Below, piece after piece: positions 1 through 7,287 of a stretch of 64,000 bases of DNA. The stretch spans positions 1-64,000 of the forward strand of contig LNEI01000026.1 of the NCBI GenBank assembly GCA_001464455.1, written 5' to 3'. Made by a program: the position numbers and the translations under genes. Under the pieces are notes generated by a model. That model searched no databases. It was not told the origin of the DNA and was given only the letters and a program-made list of their open reading frames with translations. How positions within the stretch are numbered: the first letter of the stretch is position 1; each line of letters starts with the position of its first letter. This DNA comes from Acidobacteria bacterium Ga0077534 (GTDB lineage: Bacteria > Acidobacteriota > Blastocatellia > Pyrinomonadales > Pyrinomonadaceae).

Positions 1-192
1 CTAATTCTCTGCGGCCACGGGCTCGGCGCCAGCCTCGCCGAACTCGCGAGACTCACCAGCCTAAACAGCTCAACCGTCGCCCGCCGCCTCGAATCCGCTC
101 GAACATCGCAACGCGATAACGACAACCTCAAAGAAATGGTAGCGAACGTTAGGAGTAACTACGAGAAGCGGAAGAATTGCAATATTGCATGA
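1..192 (+). CDS. REP-associated tyrosine transposase, C-terminal fragment
   Basis: The open frame enters from the left edge and stops at TGA 190-192, leaving 63 residues. It contains GLGASLAELARL followed by SSTVARRLE, a helix-turn-helix resembling the DnaA-C-like domain found at the C-terminus of long REP-associated tyrosine (Y1/HUH) transposases. The catalytic HUH and Tyr parts would lie outside the window. Such enzymes mobilise short palindromic REP-type repeats. The fragment is followed directly by a 20-bp tandem duplication. Assignment rests on the C-terminal HTH only, so it could also be another protein with a DnaA-like tail. Confidence 0.6.
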   Translation, partial: LILCGHGLGASLAELARLTSLNSSTVARRLESARTSQRDNDNLKEMVANVRSNYEKRKNCNIA

Positions 193-229
193 CTGACCCC
201 TTGACTTTATGACTGACCCCTTGACTTTA
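190..229. repeat. Perfect 20-bp tandem duplication
   Basis: TGACTGACCCCTTGACTTTA occurs twice back to back, at 190-209 and 210-229, starting on the stop codon of the transposase fragment. A degenerate third start (CATGACTGCCCTGACT) follows. It looks like a copied element end or a slippage product at the edge of the transposase unit. Confidence 0.85.
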
Positions 230-522
230 GACCCATGACTGCCCTGACTGCGTTTTTGCCGTACTTACCCCTCCTAAACGGAACATCACGCGAAGCGGTA
301 GCCGAGGCGGCGAGGGTGGCTGAGGTGGAGATCTGGTTGCGGTAGATGCGGTTAGAAAACGCTCTGATAGGGCGTTTTTGATACATATCACGCCACGATT
401 TCTGCCAAAATGTCGATCTGACACAGTCCTAGTTGCTACAGTAAGCCTGAATTGCTTTATCGTGTAATCGAACTACAGACTTTCCGCGCTACAATCTAGA
501 AAAACTTATCGGAGGCTTTTAG
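193..522. other. Intergenic region, no supported gene
   Basis: This 330-base gap holds the tandem duplication, a hairpin terminator near 356-379, and the leader of the downstream M20 gene. The 65-aa minus-strand ORF at 227-424 has a low-complexity Pro/Ser composition and no recognisable start signal, so it is not called. A TACAAT hexamer at 490-495 is a weak -10 candidate for the downstream gene. Confidence 0.6.
356..379 (+). terminator. Hairpin with T-tract
   Basis: AAAACGC (356-362) pairs with GCGTTTT (372-378) around a 9-nt loop and runs into a T-run. It fits a Rho-independent terminator closing the transposase-side transcript before the M20 gene. Confidence 0.5.
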
Positions 523-1812
523 ATGACAAAATTGTTGGCGGGTGTCGTTGTGCTCTTTTTGTTCGCGAATACGGTATCGGCCGTTGATATGAGTAAGGAC
601 GTCGATGCAGCGACGGCCAAGGTCATGTCGAAGGTGATCGATTGGCGGCGGCACATACATCAATACCCTGAATTAGGGAACAGCGAAGTTAAAACCGCAA
701 AATACGTCGCTGACCATCTCCGATCGCTCGGTATCGAGGTTCGAACAGGGATCGCCAAAACCGGAGTCGTAGGCATCCTAAAGGGCGGCCAACCCGGGCC
801 GGTGATAGCCTTGCGTGCCGATATGGATGGGCTTCCGGTTACCGAACGCAACTCGCTTCCCTTTGCTTCGAAAGAAAGAGCGAAGTTCAACGGCCAGGAC
901 GTCGGTGTAATGCACGCCTGCGGACATGATACGCATGTCGCTATGTTGATGGGCGCAGCCGAGGTACTCGTCGGGATGAGGGACAAGATCAAAGGGACTG
1001 TGGTGTTTATCTTCCAGCCCGCCGAAGAAGGGCCGCCGGCCGGCGAAGAGGGCGGCGCCGCGTTGATGGTCAAGGAAGGCGTAATGGACAACCCGAAGAT
1101 CGAAGCCATTTTCGGCATCCATATCAATTCGCAGACCGAGGTCGGCAAGATCCGTTACAAATCGGGTTCTACAATGGCGGCGAGCGATTGGTTCGAGATC
1201 AAGGTCAAGGGTAAGCAGACACATGGTGCCTATCCCTGGGAAGGCGTCGACCCGATCGCAACGGCCACGCAGATCTACACCGGACTACAGATGATCGTTG
1301 CCAGGCGATCGGAACTTCCAAAAGCTCCGGTTGTAATTACGGTCGGCCGCATCAATGGCGGCGTTCGCGAAAACATTATCCCGGAAGAACTAACGATGGC
1401 CGGAACGATCCGTACGCTCGACAGCGCGATGCAGAAAGATGTTCACGCAAAGATCCGATCGACTGTAAAAAGCATAGCCGAGAGTATGGGAGCGACGGCA
1501 GAGGTTTCTATCGACACCAAGGCTCCGGTTACCTATAACACGCCGGAACTCGTCCAAAAGATGCTGCCCTCTCTTCACAAAGCAGCCGGGAAGGAAAATG
1601 TGATCGAGGCTCCGTGGGTTACCGGAGCGGAAGATTTTTCATACTTTGGCGAGAAAGCTCCGGCGTTTTACTTCTTTGTCGGAGGTATGCCGAAAGGCAA
1701 AGACCCAAAGACTGCCGCTCCTCATCACACGCCGGATTTCTTTATCGACGACAGCCGGCTCGATGTCGGGGTCAAGGCGTTCTGTAACCTGGTCTTTGAC
1801 TACGCGTCCTAA
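523..1812 (+). CDS. Secreted M20-family amidohydrolase (hippurate/N-acyl-amino-acid hydrolase type)
   Basis: 429 residues. A signal peptide covers about residues 1-20 (hydrophobic core, ANTVSA cleavage region), so the enzyme should act outside the cytoplasm, unlike most family members. The dinuclear-metal signature HACGHD lies at about residues 131-136 and QPAEEG at about 165-170, giving the Cys/His ligands and the Glu-Glu pair of the M20D subfamily. A lid/dimerisation domain and the closing TGAEDFSYF stretch are present. The family hydrolyses the amide of N-acylated amino acids or peptides. Start: ATG 523 has GGAGG at 511-515 with good spacing. Length is normal for the family. Substrate cannot be read from sequence. 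Confidence 0.9.
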   Translation: MTKLLAGVVVLFLFANTVSAVDMSKDVDAATAKVMSKVIDWRRHIHQYPELGNSEVKTAKYVADHLRSLGIEVRTGIAKTGVVGILKGGQPGPVIALRADMDGLPVTERNSLPFASKERAKFNGQDVGVMHACGHDTHVAMLMGAAEVLVGMRDKIKGTVVFIFQPAEEGPPAGEEGGAALMVKEGVMDNPKIEAIFGIHINSQTEVGKIRYKSGSTMAASDWFEIKVKGKQTHGAYPWEGVDPIATATQIYTGLQMIVARRSELPKAPVVITVGRINGGVRENIIPEELTMAGTIRTLDSAMQKDVHAKIRSTVKSIAESMGATAEVSIDTKAPVTYNTPELVQKMLPSLHKAAGKENVIEAPWVTGAEDFSYFGEKAPAFYFFVGGMPKGKDPKTAAPHHTPDFFIDDSRLDVGVKAFCNLVFDYAS

Positions 1813-1895
1813 AAGATATTGATACTTTTTGACTGTCGACCCCGCCTTTCAGGTGTAGGGGAAAGTTTCCCTATTCGGAGAAAATAGGAGTAGAC

Positions 1896-2240
1896 ATGTT
1901 CAAGAAGACAATTATTTTTACACTCGCATTGTTATTGACTGTTGGATCATTTAACTCGGCTGCCCTTGCCGCCGCACACACTGATCGGGAAAAACAGGGC
2001 AGTGGTAGGCCGGTTGCAGAAGGGGAATCTAAGTTCACACGGGAAAAGCTTGAGGGTTTGTTTCCGAGGTCCGAGGCACAGCTTTCAGAGAAAAGCACGA
2101 TGGCCGAATATCAACAGGCTCAGGCCAAAGGCCGTGGGTTCTCAAAGGGCAAAAAGATCGCGCTTGGAGTCGGTATTGCGATCGGCGTTGTCGCGATCGC
2201 AGTTTTTGCGGCAAGCCGTGATGAGATCAGAACATTCTAA
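1896..2240 (+). CDS. Small exported/membrane protein of unknown function
   Basis: 114 residues with a clear N-terminal signal sequence (KK charge, hydrophobic core, alanine-rich cleavage site near residue 26), a charged middle, and a second hydrophobic stretch near residues 88-107 rich in Gly/Ile/Val that should span the membrane. AGGAG at 1886-1890 supports ATG 1896. No family recognised. It ends before a strong bidirectional terminator facing dps. The single C-terminal transmembrane segment suggests a small envelope protein with most of its chain on the periplasmic side. Confidence 0.7.
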   Translation: MFKKTIIFTLALLLTVGSFNSAALAAAHTDREKQGSGRPVAEGESKFTREKLEGLFPRSEAQLSEKSTMAEYQQAQAKGRGFSKGKKIALGVGIAIGVVAIAVFAASRDEIRTF

Positions 2241-2262
2241 GACGATTTGATCTTTGATCGAG

Positions 2263-2295
2263 AAAGGGCGAACCGGGAGCGGCCGCCCTTTTTGT
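2263..2295. terminator. Bidirectional terminator between convergent genes
   Basis: AAAGGGCG (2263-2270) pairs perfectly with CGCCCTTT (2284-2291) across a 13-nt loop and is followed by T-rich sequence on the plus strand. It separates the small membrane protein from dps, which converge here. Confidence 0.75.
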
Positions 2296-2302
2296 TTATA
2301 TC

Positions 2303-2782
2303 CTAAGCCTGCAAATGGGCCTCCACAAACCAAAGCTGCTTGTCGATCGCCCGTGAGATACCGGTGAACAGATCCGCAGTATCTGCGTCGCCCAATTCAT
2401 CGGTCTTGTCGATGTCCGCACGAACCTTCTTGCCGAAATCGGCAAGAGCGGTCGACAAAGCGTCTACGTGAGCAGCACCGTCGGTTATTTCTAGAGGATA
2501 CTCGTCCAAGGACGAAGTCTGTGCGGCAACCCTGATAGTTCCCATGGCGGTTCCGCCGAGTGTCGTTATGCGTTCGGCGATATCGTCGACATGAACGTCG
2601 AGTTCGGTTGCAACCTGGTCGAAAAGCTCATGCAGGGCGATAAAGTTCATTCCCTTGACATTCCAGTGAGCCTGTTTCGCCTGCGACTTCAGGTCCGCGG
2701 CGTCGGCCAGGCGTTGGTTCAAGATCGCGATAACTTTTTCGCGTTTGCCTTTCGGAAGGTCTATTTTTGTAGAGTGCAGCAT
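2303..2782 (-). CDS. dps: Dps ferritin-like DNA-protection protein
   Basis: 159 residues, normal Dps length. The ferroxidase ligands fall at the classical spacing: His39 (AHWNV), His51 (LHELFD), Asp66 and Glu70 (DDIAER). Dps oxidises Fe(II) with hydrogen peroxide and stores the iron in a 12-subunit shell, limiting hydroxyl-radical damage. Monocistronic, reading away from the type IV pilus operon. Its promoter region carries a perfect 19-bp palindrome of PerR/Fur type, which fits peroxide or iron control. AGGGA lies just upstream of the ATG. Confidence 0.95.
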   Translation of the reverse strand: MLHSTKIDLPKGKREKVIAILNQRLADAADLKSQAKQAHWNVKGMNFIALHELFDQVATELDVHVDDIAERITTLGGTAMGTIRVAAQTSSLDEYPLEITDGAAHVDALSTALADFGKKVRADIDKTDELGDADTADLFTGISRAIDKQLWFVEAHLQA

Positions 2783-2794
2783 AATAAATCCCTA

Positions 2795-2813
2795 ATTTAG
2801 AATTATTCTAAAT
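2795..2813 (-). promoter_or_regulatory. PerR/Fur-like operator of dps
   Basis: ATTTAGAATTATTCTAAAT is a perfect 9-1-9 palindrome. Its core TTAGAAT-N-ATTCTAA closely resembles the PerR box (TTATAATNATTATAA). It overlaps the predicted -10 hexamer of dps, so a bound repressor would block RNA polymerase. Confidence 0.75.
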
Positions 2814-2833
2814 TATAAATCGCTGGTGGTCAA
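2805..2833 (-). promoter_or_regulatory. dps promoter (-35/-10)
   Basis: On the minus strand TTGACC (2828-2833) is followed after exactly 17 nt by TAGAAT (2805-2810). The -10 lies inside the palindromic operator. The start codon is about 23 nt downstream of the -10. Confidence 0.65.
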
Positions 2834-2884
2834 CAACTATTAATTTTTATGGGGACGCTACGCATATCGCTACTTAGGAAAATA

Positions 2885-3580
2885 CTAACGAATGATATTT
2901 GGCATGTTAGCCGGGAAGCGGCGACCGCCGGGAATCACCCTTCCCGTTCCGGTTCCGCGAAAAAGAGGCGTGTAGACCCAACGCGAATGATTTTCGATAC
3001 CGTAATAGGCGATGATCGATTTTGCTTTGCTTTGGCTCGCTACCCCGATAAAGGGCGTATTTTCGGTCAAGATCTCTATACCCTCATCATCAGGGTCTTC
3101 GATCTCGCCTTCGATCTCGGTATTCAAGGCGCTGACCACAACTACGCCATAGCGATCAAGCGTTGAGCTGGCGTTCGGAGGAAGTTGGCCGCCGTAGTAT
3201 GCCTGGACCCGCTTTGCGAACGGACCGAGTGTTGTAACGTCTGCCTTTATCAAACGCCACTTGCCATCCTCGCTCAACGGGTCGATAGCGGCTGACGCAC
3301 GAAGGATCTGACGTTTTTTAGTGCCTTGGGGTAAGCCTTCGAGAAGATCGTCCATTGAGGTCGGGAGCCGCGATCCACGATAATAATCTACATACTGTCG
3401 GATCGCATCGGCTACCTCTTCACCACGACGGATGGACTCGAGTTCTTTTTCTCTCTGGATCTCTTGATGTATCGACGGAGCAACAGCCATCAGCCCGACT
3501 GCAAAAACAACCATCATTGCCATGACCGCCAAGAGCGTCATGCCACGTTCGCTGCTATGGTTTTTCATTGTCGTCGACAT
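2885..3580 (-). CDS. Type II secretion/type IV pilus pseudopilin-like protein
   Basis: 231 residues. A class III signal is visible: a short leader ending RG, then MTLLAVMAMM and a hydrophobic helix, with cleavage predicted after Gly13. Position +5 of the mature form is Ala, not the usual Glu, as seen in some minor pseudopilins. The helix is followed by a GspG-like region with an SRLPTSMDDLL stretch and a KRQ/W-R block. It is the last gene of the pilN-pilO-PilP-like operon and its start overlaps the preceding gene by 26 nt. A role as minor pseudopilin or assembly factor is inferred. M5 (3568) is an alternative start. Confidence 0.75.
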   Translation of the reverse strand: MSTTMKNHSSERGMTLLAVMAMMVVFAVGLMAVAPSIHQEIQREKELESIRRGEEVADAIRQYVDYYRGSRLPTSMDDLLEGLPQGTKKRQILRASAAIDPLSEDGKWRLIKADVTTLGPFAKRVQAYYGGQLPPNASSTLDRYGVVVVSALNTEIEGEIEDPDDEGIEILTENTPFIGVASQSKAKSIIAYYGIENHSRWVYTPLFRGTGTGRVIPGGRRFPANMPNIIR

Positions 3581-4634
3581 CGTCTTTTGAATTTGGCGGC
3601 GGCCTTCTCTGCACGTCCGGCCGAGGTGGCTGTGGCTGAGGGATCATCCCGGGGCGAGCCTGACTGCCAGGCGGCATTCCTGGCTGCATGCCCGGTGTGT
3701 AAGGTATGAATCCGCCTCCCGGAGGCGCACCGCCCGGACCGGCTGAAGCCGCTGTGACCATAGCGATCCGATGCTTAAAGCCGAGAGACGTGTCCTCCAC
3801 AACAACTTCCTGTGATGATATATCGACGACGCGAAATCTCCCGCCGATCACATCGTTTAAGCGTGCCCCGAACGGTGTCTGTTTGTTTGCCTCTAAGAAA
3901 TACGCCGTATCGTTGTTGTAGCGCGTCCTGCCGATCATACCGATGTACTGGAAGTTCGTCGGCTTGGGCGGCGGCATGATGGTCATGGTGAAACCGGCAG
4001 AATAAAGACGGCCGTCGGGCGTCTGTACGTTGATCTGCTTTCCGCCTTCCTGCGCGACCATTGACTCAGGGATCATTGCCGAAACCGACTGAGGGCTGAC
4101 GAACTGGGTCGGCATCTCGGTCTGGTTGAAATAGATGCGAGCGTCGGGCGTGAATTCTCCGCCGAAGACCTCTAGCTTAAAAGCCCCCTTAGTACCCGCA
4201 TAACGCATGGTCGGCGTTACCGAAGCTATGGTGAACGGCGGCGGCGGCGGCGGAACAGGTGTCGGAGTCGGTGGCGGCGGCGTAGCCGGCGGTGGAACGT
4301 ATGGTGTTGGCTCAGGCGGCTCGTAAAACGCAAAAATATTTCGTCCCGCATCTGGAGCTGAGCTGCTGGCCGGATTGTAAGCAACCGGAACGATCATATT
4401 AAGGTCGTCCTCGGTTTTCGAAGGTAAACGGAACTGAGTATTATTGGCCGCCGTTGTGGCCGGGGCCTTTGGCGACGGCGATGGTGACGCCTTTGTTGTC
4501 GCAGTCGTGGTAGATCCACCAATAAAGCTGCGGCCGAACGCCATATAGAGTGCGACAAGCGATACCACCCCGAGCACTGCCGCGGCGATGATCTTTTTCT
4601 TTTCAGCTGGAGATTTTCCTTCGAGTATTGCCAT
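3555..4634 (-). CDS. PilP/GspC-like inner-membrane protein with IPT/TIG domain
   Basis: 359 residues. Order: short cytoplasmic tail, one transmembrane helix at about 14-34, a low-complexity region, a long Pro-rich stretch (about 105-135) able to span periplasm, an IPT/TIG-like immunoglobulin fold (about 137-215), then a small beta domain around YIGMIGRTRY and FRVVDISSQEVVVED that resembles the PilP/GspC homology region, and a Pro/Gly-rich disordered tail. PilP and GspC link inner-membrane assembly platforms to the outer-membrane secretin. The gene abuts pilO with no spacing (TAAATG), fitting the pilN-pilO-pilP order. The IPT insertion is not part of classical PilP. Confidence 0.65.
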   Translation of the reverse strand: MAILEGKSPAEKKKIIAAAVLGVVSLVALYMAFGRSFIGGSTTTATTKASPSPSPKAPATTAANNTQFRLPSKTEDDLNMIVPVAYNPASSSAPDAGRNIFAFYEPPEPTPYVPPPATPPPPTPTPVPPPPPPFTIASVTPTMRYAGTKGAFKLEVFGGEFTPDARIYFNQTEMPTQFVSPQSVSAMIPESMVAQEGGKQINVQTPDGRLYSAGFTMTIMPPPKPTNFQYIGMIGRTRYNNDTAYFLEANKQTPFGARLNDVIGGRFRVVDISSQEVVVEDTSLGFKHRIAMVTAASAGPGGAPPGGGFIPYTPGMQPGMPPGSQARPGMIPQPQPPRPDVQRRPPPNSKDDVDDNEKP

Positions 4635-5519
4635 TTACTGCGTCACCGGAGCGATGCCCGGACGGCGGAAGTATGCCGCCATCTCTATCCTTAAAGTTAC
4701 CGTCTCGCCGTGCTTCTTTCCTTTGAATCTGGAGGAATTATCTTGAACTGGAGCCGCGGGCTGTACCATCATCGGCATGCCCGTAGTCGGGTTTATGGTA
4801 GTTTCGCCAGAGGTTTGCGTCCTGGTTTCTGCGTTCGACCGGCTCTTGTCGCCTTCGGAGGGGACAAGTTCAACTGCACTTACTATCACGAACTCGCGCC
4901 CCGTCTCGATCTCGCGGATAAACCGCCGTAGGTTTTGGTAGCTCCCCTCGAGACTTGTTGTAACGTAAACACCAGGATACAAGCTTCGGAACTTTGCTCT
5001 TCCACGCTCCTCTTGTGTCTCGGTTCCGGAGTTCGCATCGATGGTTTCGAGCGGCACATAATCAGGCCCCGACGTATTGATCAACCCATAAGCTCGTATC
5101 AGGCCGTTCAATCTCTGGTACAGAGCCGCCTGGCCATTTGCCGTTACTGGCAAAAACCTCGCTTCAAAATTGTCGATGCTTTCAACGATCTTCGTGACCT
5201 GCGTCTGAGAATCAGTTATCTCGCCGTATTTTCCTTTAGCTGAGATCAGTTCGGCCTCTAGCCGGTCAGCCTCGGACCGATTCTTGATGAGTTCCCGGTT
5301 CGACGGAACCACCCAGAAAAAGTAAGCGACCAACGCCATGATCACGGCAAGTCCACTGACCGCGACTGCCCCTATCTCTGGTGGCCCCCACATTCCGGCG
5401 TAGACCTTTCGCGGGCGGTTGGGCGGTATGGTGTTCCATTGGTGCTCAGTAACCAGCTCAGTTTCCTGACCCTCAAACACCACTGCGGTATCCATCTGCT
5501 TCTGTTCCAGTTCAGCCAT
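4635..5519 (-). CDS. pilO: PilO-like type IV pilus alignment protein
   Basis: 294 residues with a roughly 45-residue cytoplasmic N-terminus, one transmembrane helix at about 46-70, a coiled coil (NRSEADRLEAELISAKGKY region) and a periplasmic ferredoxin-like region ending in a fold with EIETGREFVIVSAVEL. This is the PilO layout. PilO pairs with PilN to form the alignment subcomplex between the inner-membrane platform and the secretin. The start overlaps the pilN stop (TAATG), so translation is probably coupled. A Ser/Thr/Gln-rich insertion near residues 220-260 is variable sequence. Confidence 0.75.
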   Translation of the reverse strand: MAELEQKQMDTAVVFEGQETELVTEHQWNTIPPNRPRKVYAGMWGPPEIGAVAVSGLAVIMALVAYFFWVVPSNRELIKNRSEADRLEAELISAKGKYGEITDSQTQVTKIVESIDNFEARFLPVTANGQAALYQRLNGLIRAYGLINTSGPDYVPLETIDANSGTETQEERGRAKFRSLYPGVYVTTSLEGSYQNLRRFIREIETGREFVIVSAVELVPSEGDKSRSNAETRTQTSGETTINPTTGMPMMVQPAAPVQDNSSRFKGKKHGETVTLRIEMAAYFRRPGIAPVTQ

Positions 5520-6148
5520 TATTGTGCGTTGCCTCCCTGGATATTTTGAGCGACATCGGACGAGGGCGGAGCTGAGGAGTAGCCGTAGCCCGGCGTGTAG
5601 ATCACGCGGAATGTGTATTCAGTGAACGTGATCCGCTCGCCTTTTTGAAGATCCTGACCGCGAAGCTCTGCCAAAAAGAGCCCCGAATTGTTCATTCGCT
5701 CGATCATTACCATCACCGCCGGATAATCGCGGCTGATGACGCCAAGTTCGAGTTCAGCTTTTAGACGGTCACCGTCCTGATAGATATTTTCGACGCCAAT
5801 TCTAGATGCAGAAACACTCGGCGGCAGGACGGTCTCCAGATCGGCGAATAGCCTCGACCACCCGAATGATTTATTCGCGACCAGCTTATGAGATGCCGTA
5901 AGCAAGGATCGCTGGTCGGGGGTGAGGAGCTGCTGTACCTTTTCGCCTTCACCCTTCAGTTTCGATATTTCGCCTTCTCGTTCCTGAATTGCTTTTACAA
6001 GCAGATCATTCTTATCGCGGTTTTCACTGAGCTTGGCAATGCAATAGACGCCGCCGAACGCACTGATCACAAGCAAAAAGCTCGCAAAAAGATACGGAAG
6101 CACCCTGTTCCGAAAGGGATGGGTCGAGAGATTTAACTTCGTTATCAC
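5519..6148 (-). CDS. pilN: PilN-like type IV pilus assembly protein
   Basis: 209 residues starting at GTG (6146-6148). The N-terminus INLSTHPFRNR-like (KLNLSTHPFRNR) is the conserved cytoplasmic motif through which PilN contacts PilM, followed by one transmembrane helix (about 18-38), a coiled coil and a periplasmic domain. First gene of the four-gene pilus operon. No pilM lies upstream, where an FHA-GGDEF gene is found instead, nor is pilQ here, so the rest of the machine must be encoded elsewhere. Confidence 0.75.
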   Translation of the reverse strand: MITKLNLSTHPFRNRVLPYLFASFLLVISAFGGVYCIAKLSENRDKNDLLVKAIQEREGEISKLKGEGEKVQQLLTPDQRSLLTASHKLVANKSFGWSRLFADLETVLPPSVSASRIGVENIYQDGDRLKAELELGVISRDYPAVMVMIERMNNSGLFLAELRGQDLQKGERITFTEYTFRVIYTPGYGYSSAPPSSDVAQNIQGGNAQ

Positions 6149-6259
6149 CTAAATTACTACCGCCTAAAGGGCCAAAGGGCCGAAAAATCCGAAACAGAAT
6201 TCTAACACGAAAGAATTCCGTTGTCTTTCACGTTTTTGGCGCCTAAATTGTTGCAAAAC

Positions 6260-7192
6260 TTAATCGCGGCGAGGTGGAAGGTGACGGTTTAGCTCTTCTG
6301 GAGTCATGTCCCGATATGCGGCAACGCGGTTGCGGCCTTCCCTCTTTGCTCGGTACAGGGCCGAATCGGCCATTTCAACGAGCTCGATTGGATCTGACGA
6401 GTCATCGGGAAAAGATGAGACCCCGATGCTCACAGTTATATGGTGAGTTTCCCTGTTCTTACCTTGCCGGAGAACACTGAATTCGTATTTTTCTATGCTT
6501 GAGCGAATACGCTCTGCCGCTGTCAGGCCTTGAGGCAGGTCTGCGTCGAGCAGGAAGGCAGCAAATTCATCGCCGCCAAAACGTGCCGCTGCGTCCCCGC
6601 TACGCAGGTTTGTCATTATGGAAAAGCCGATCTCTTCAATAGTCTTGCTACCGGTCAGGTGGCCATAACTATCGTTTACACTTTTGAAATTGTCACCGTC
6701 CATCATTATCACGCAGAATGGGCGGTTTTCCGCGGTCGCACGCCCAGCCTCGCGCCGGAGTTCAGAGAAAAAAGATCGACTGGAAAGGAGTCCGGTAAGG
6801 TCGTCGTGGGAGATCAATCGATGGATCTGGCGTTGATATTCGCGATCGATCTCGTCGAGCAGGTCAAATCTTAGGATCGTTTCTCCGATCGTGATCTTGT
6901 CTCCGTTTTGCAGCGTTTCGCGGCGGACACGGACACCATTGAGAAAAGTCCCATTTCGCGAGGCGAGATCGGTTAAGACATATTCGGTCGAGCTTTTCGT
7001 TTCGCCTTTTACTGCTGTTACCTTGGCATGCTGTCTAGAGACTTGCGTATCGTTCACACGAACGTCGGCCTCGAGAGCCCGACCGAGAATTACATCCTCA
7101 CGCTCAAGCGGGATCGGAACGGCTATCAATTCACCGCTCAGGAAAACAAGCGCGGGCTTCAAGTCCCGGCGTATCATCTCGGAATCGTTCAT
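6260..7192 (-). CDS. FHA-domain diguanylate cyclase (GGDEF)
   Basis: 310 residues, cytoplasmic. An FHA domain at about residues 30-110 shows the GR, SRQHA and NGTFLNG signatures for phosphothreonine binding. A GGDEF domain follows at about 125-295 with an intact GGDEF active site. An RSGD lies five residues upstream, the RxxD inhibitory c-di-GMP site, so the enzyme should be active and product-inhibited. It makes c-di-GMP from two GTP. Its place just upstream of the pilus operon, and a PilZ-domain gene at 27.6 kb, suggest control of pili or surface behaviour, perhaps with input from Ser/Thr kinases through FHA. Confidence 0.9.
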   Translation of the reverse strand: MNDSEMIRRDLKPALVFLSGELIAVPIPLEREDVILGRALEADVRVNDTQVSRQHAKVTAVKGETKSSTEYVLTDLASRNGTFLNGVRVRRETLQNGDKITIGETILRFDLLDEIDREYQRQIHRLISHDDLTGLLSSRSFFSELRREAGRATAENRPFCVIMMDGDNFKSVNDSYGHLTGSKTIEEIGFSIMTNLRSGDAAARFGGDEFAAFLLDADLPQGLTAAERIRSSIEKYEFSVLRQGKNRETHHITVSIGVSSFPDDSSDPIELVEMADSALYRAKREGRNRVAAYRDMTPEELNRHLPPRRD

Positions 7193-7287
7193 AGTGAACC
7201 ATTGGGAGCTATGGTAAAACTAGAATAACCTATTCATTGCAATAATTACCAGAGATTTTAGAAACGAAGCATATCCGTTTCTACGAG

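Noticed and set aside
778-1224. 148-aa minus ORF inside the M20 gene
   Set aside because: Shadow of the amidohydrolase; no family features.
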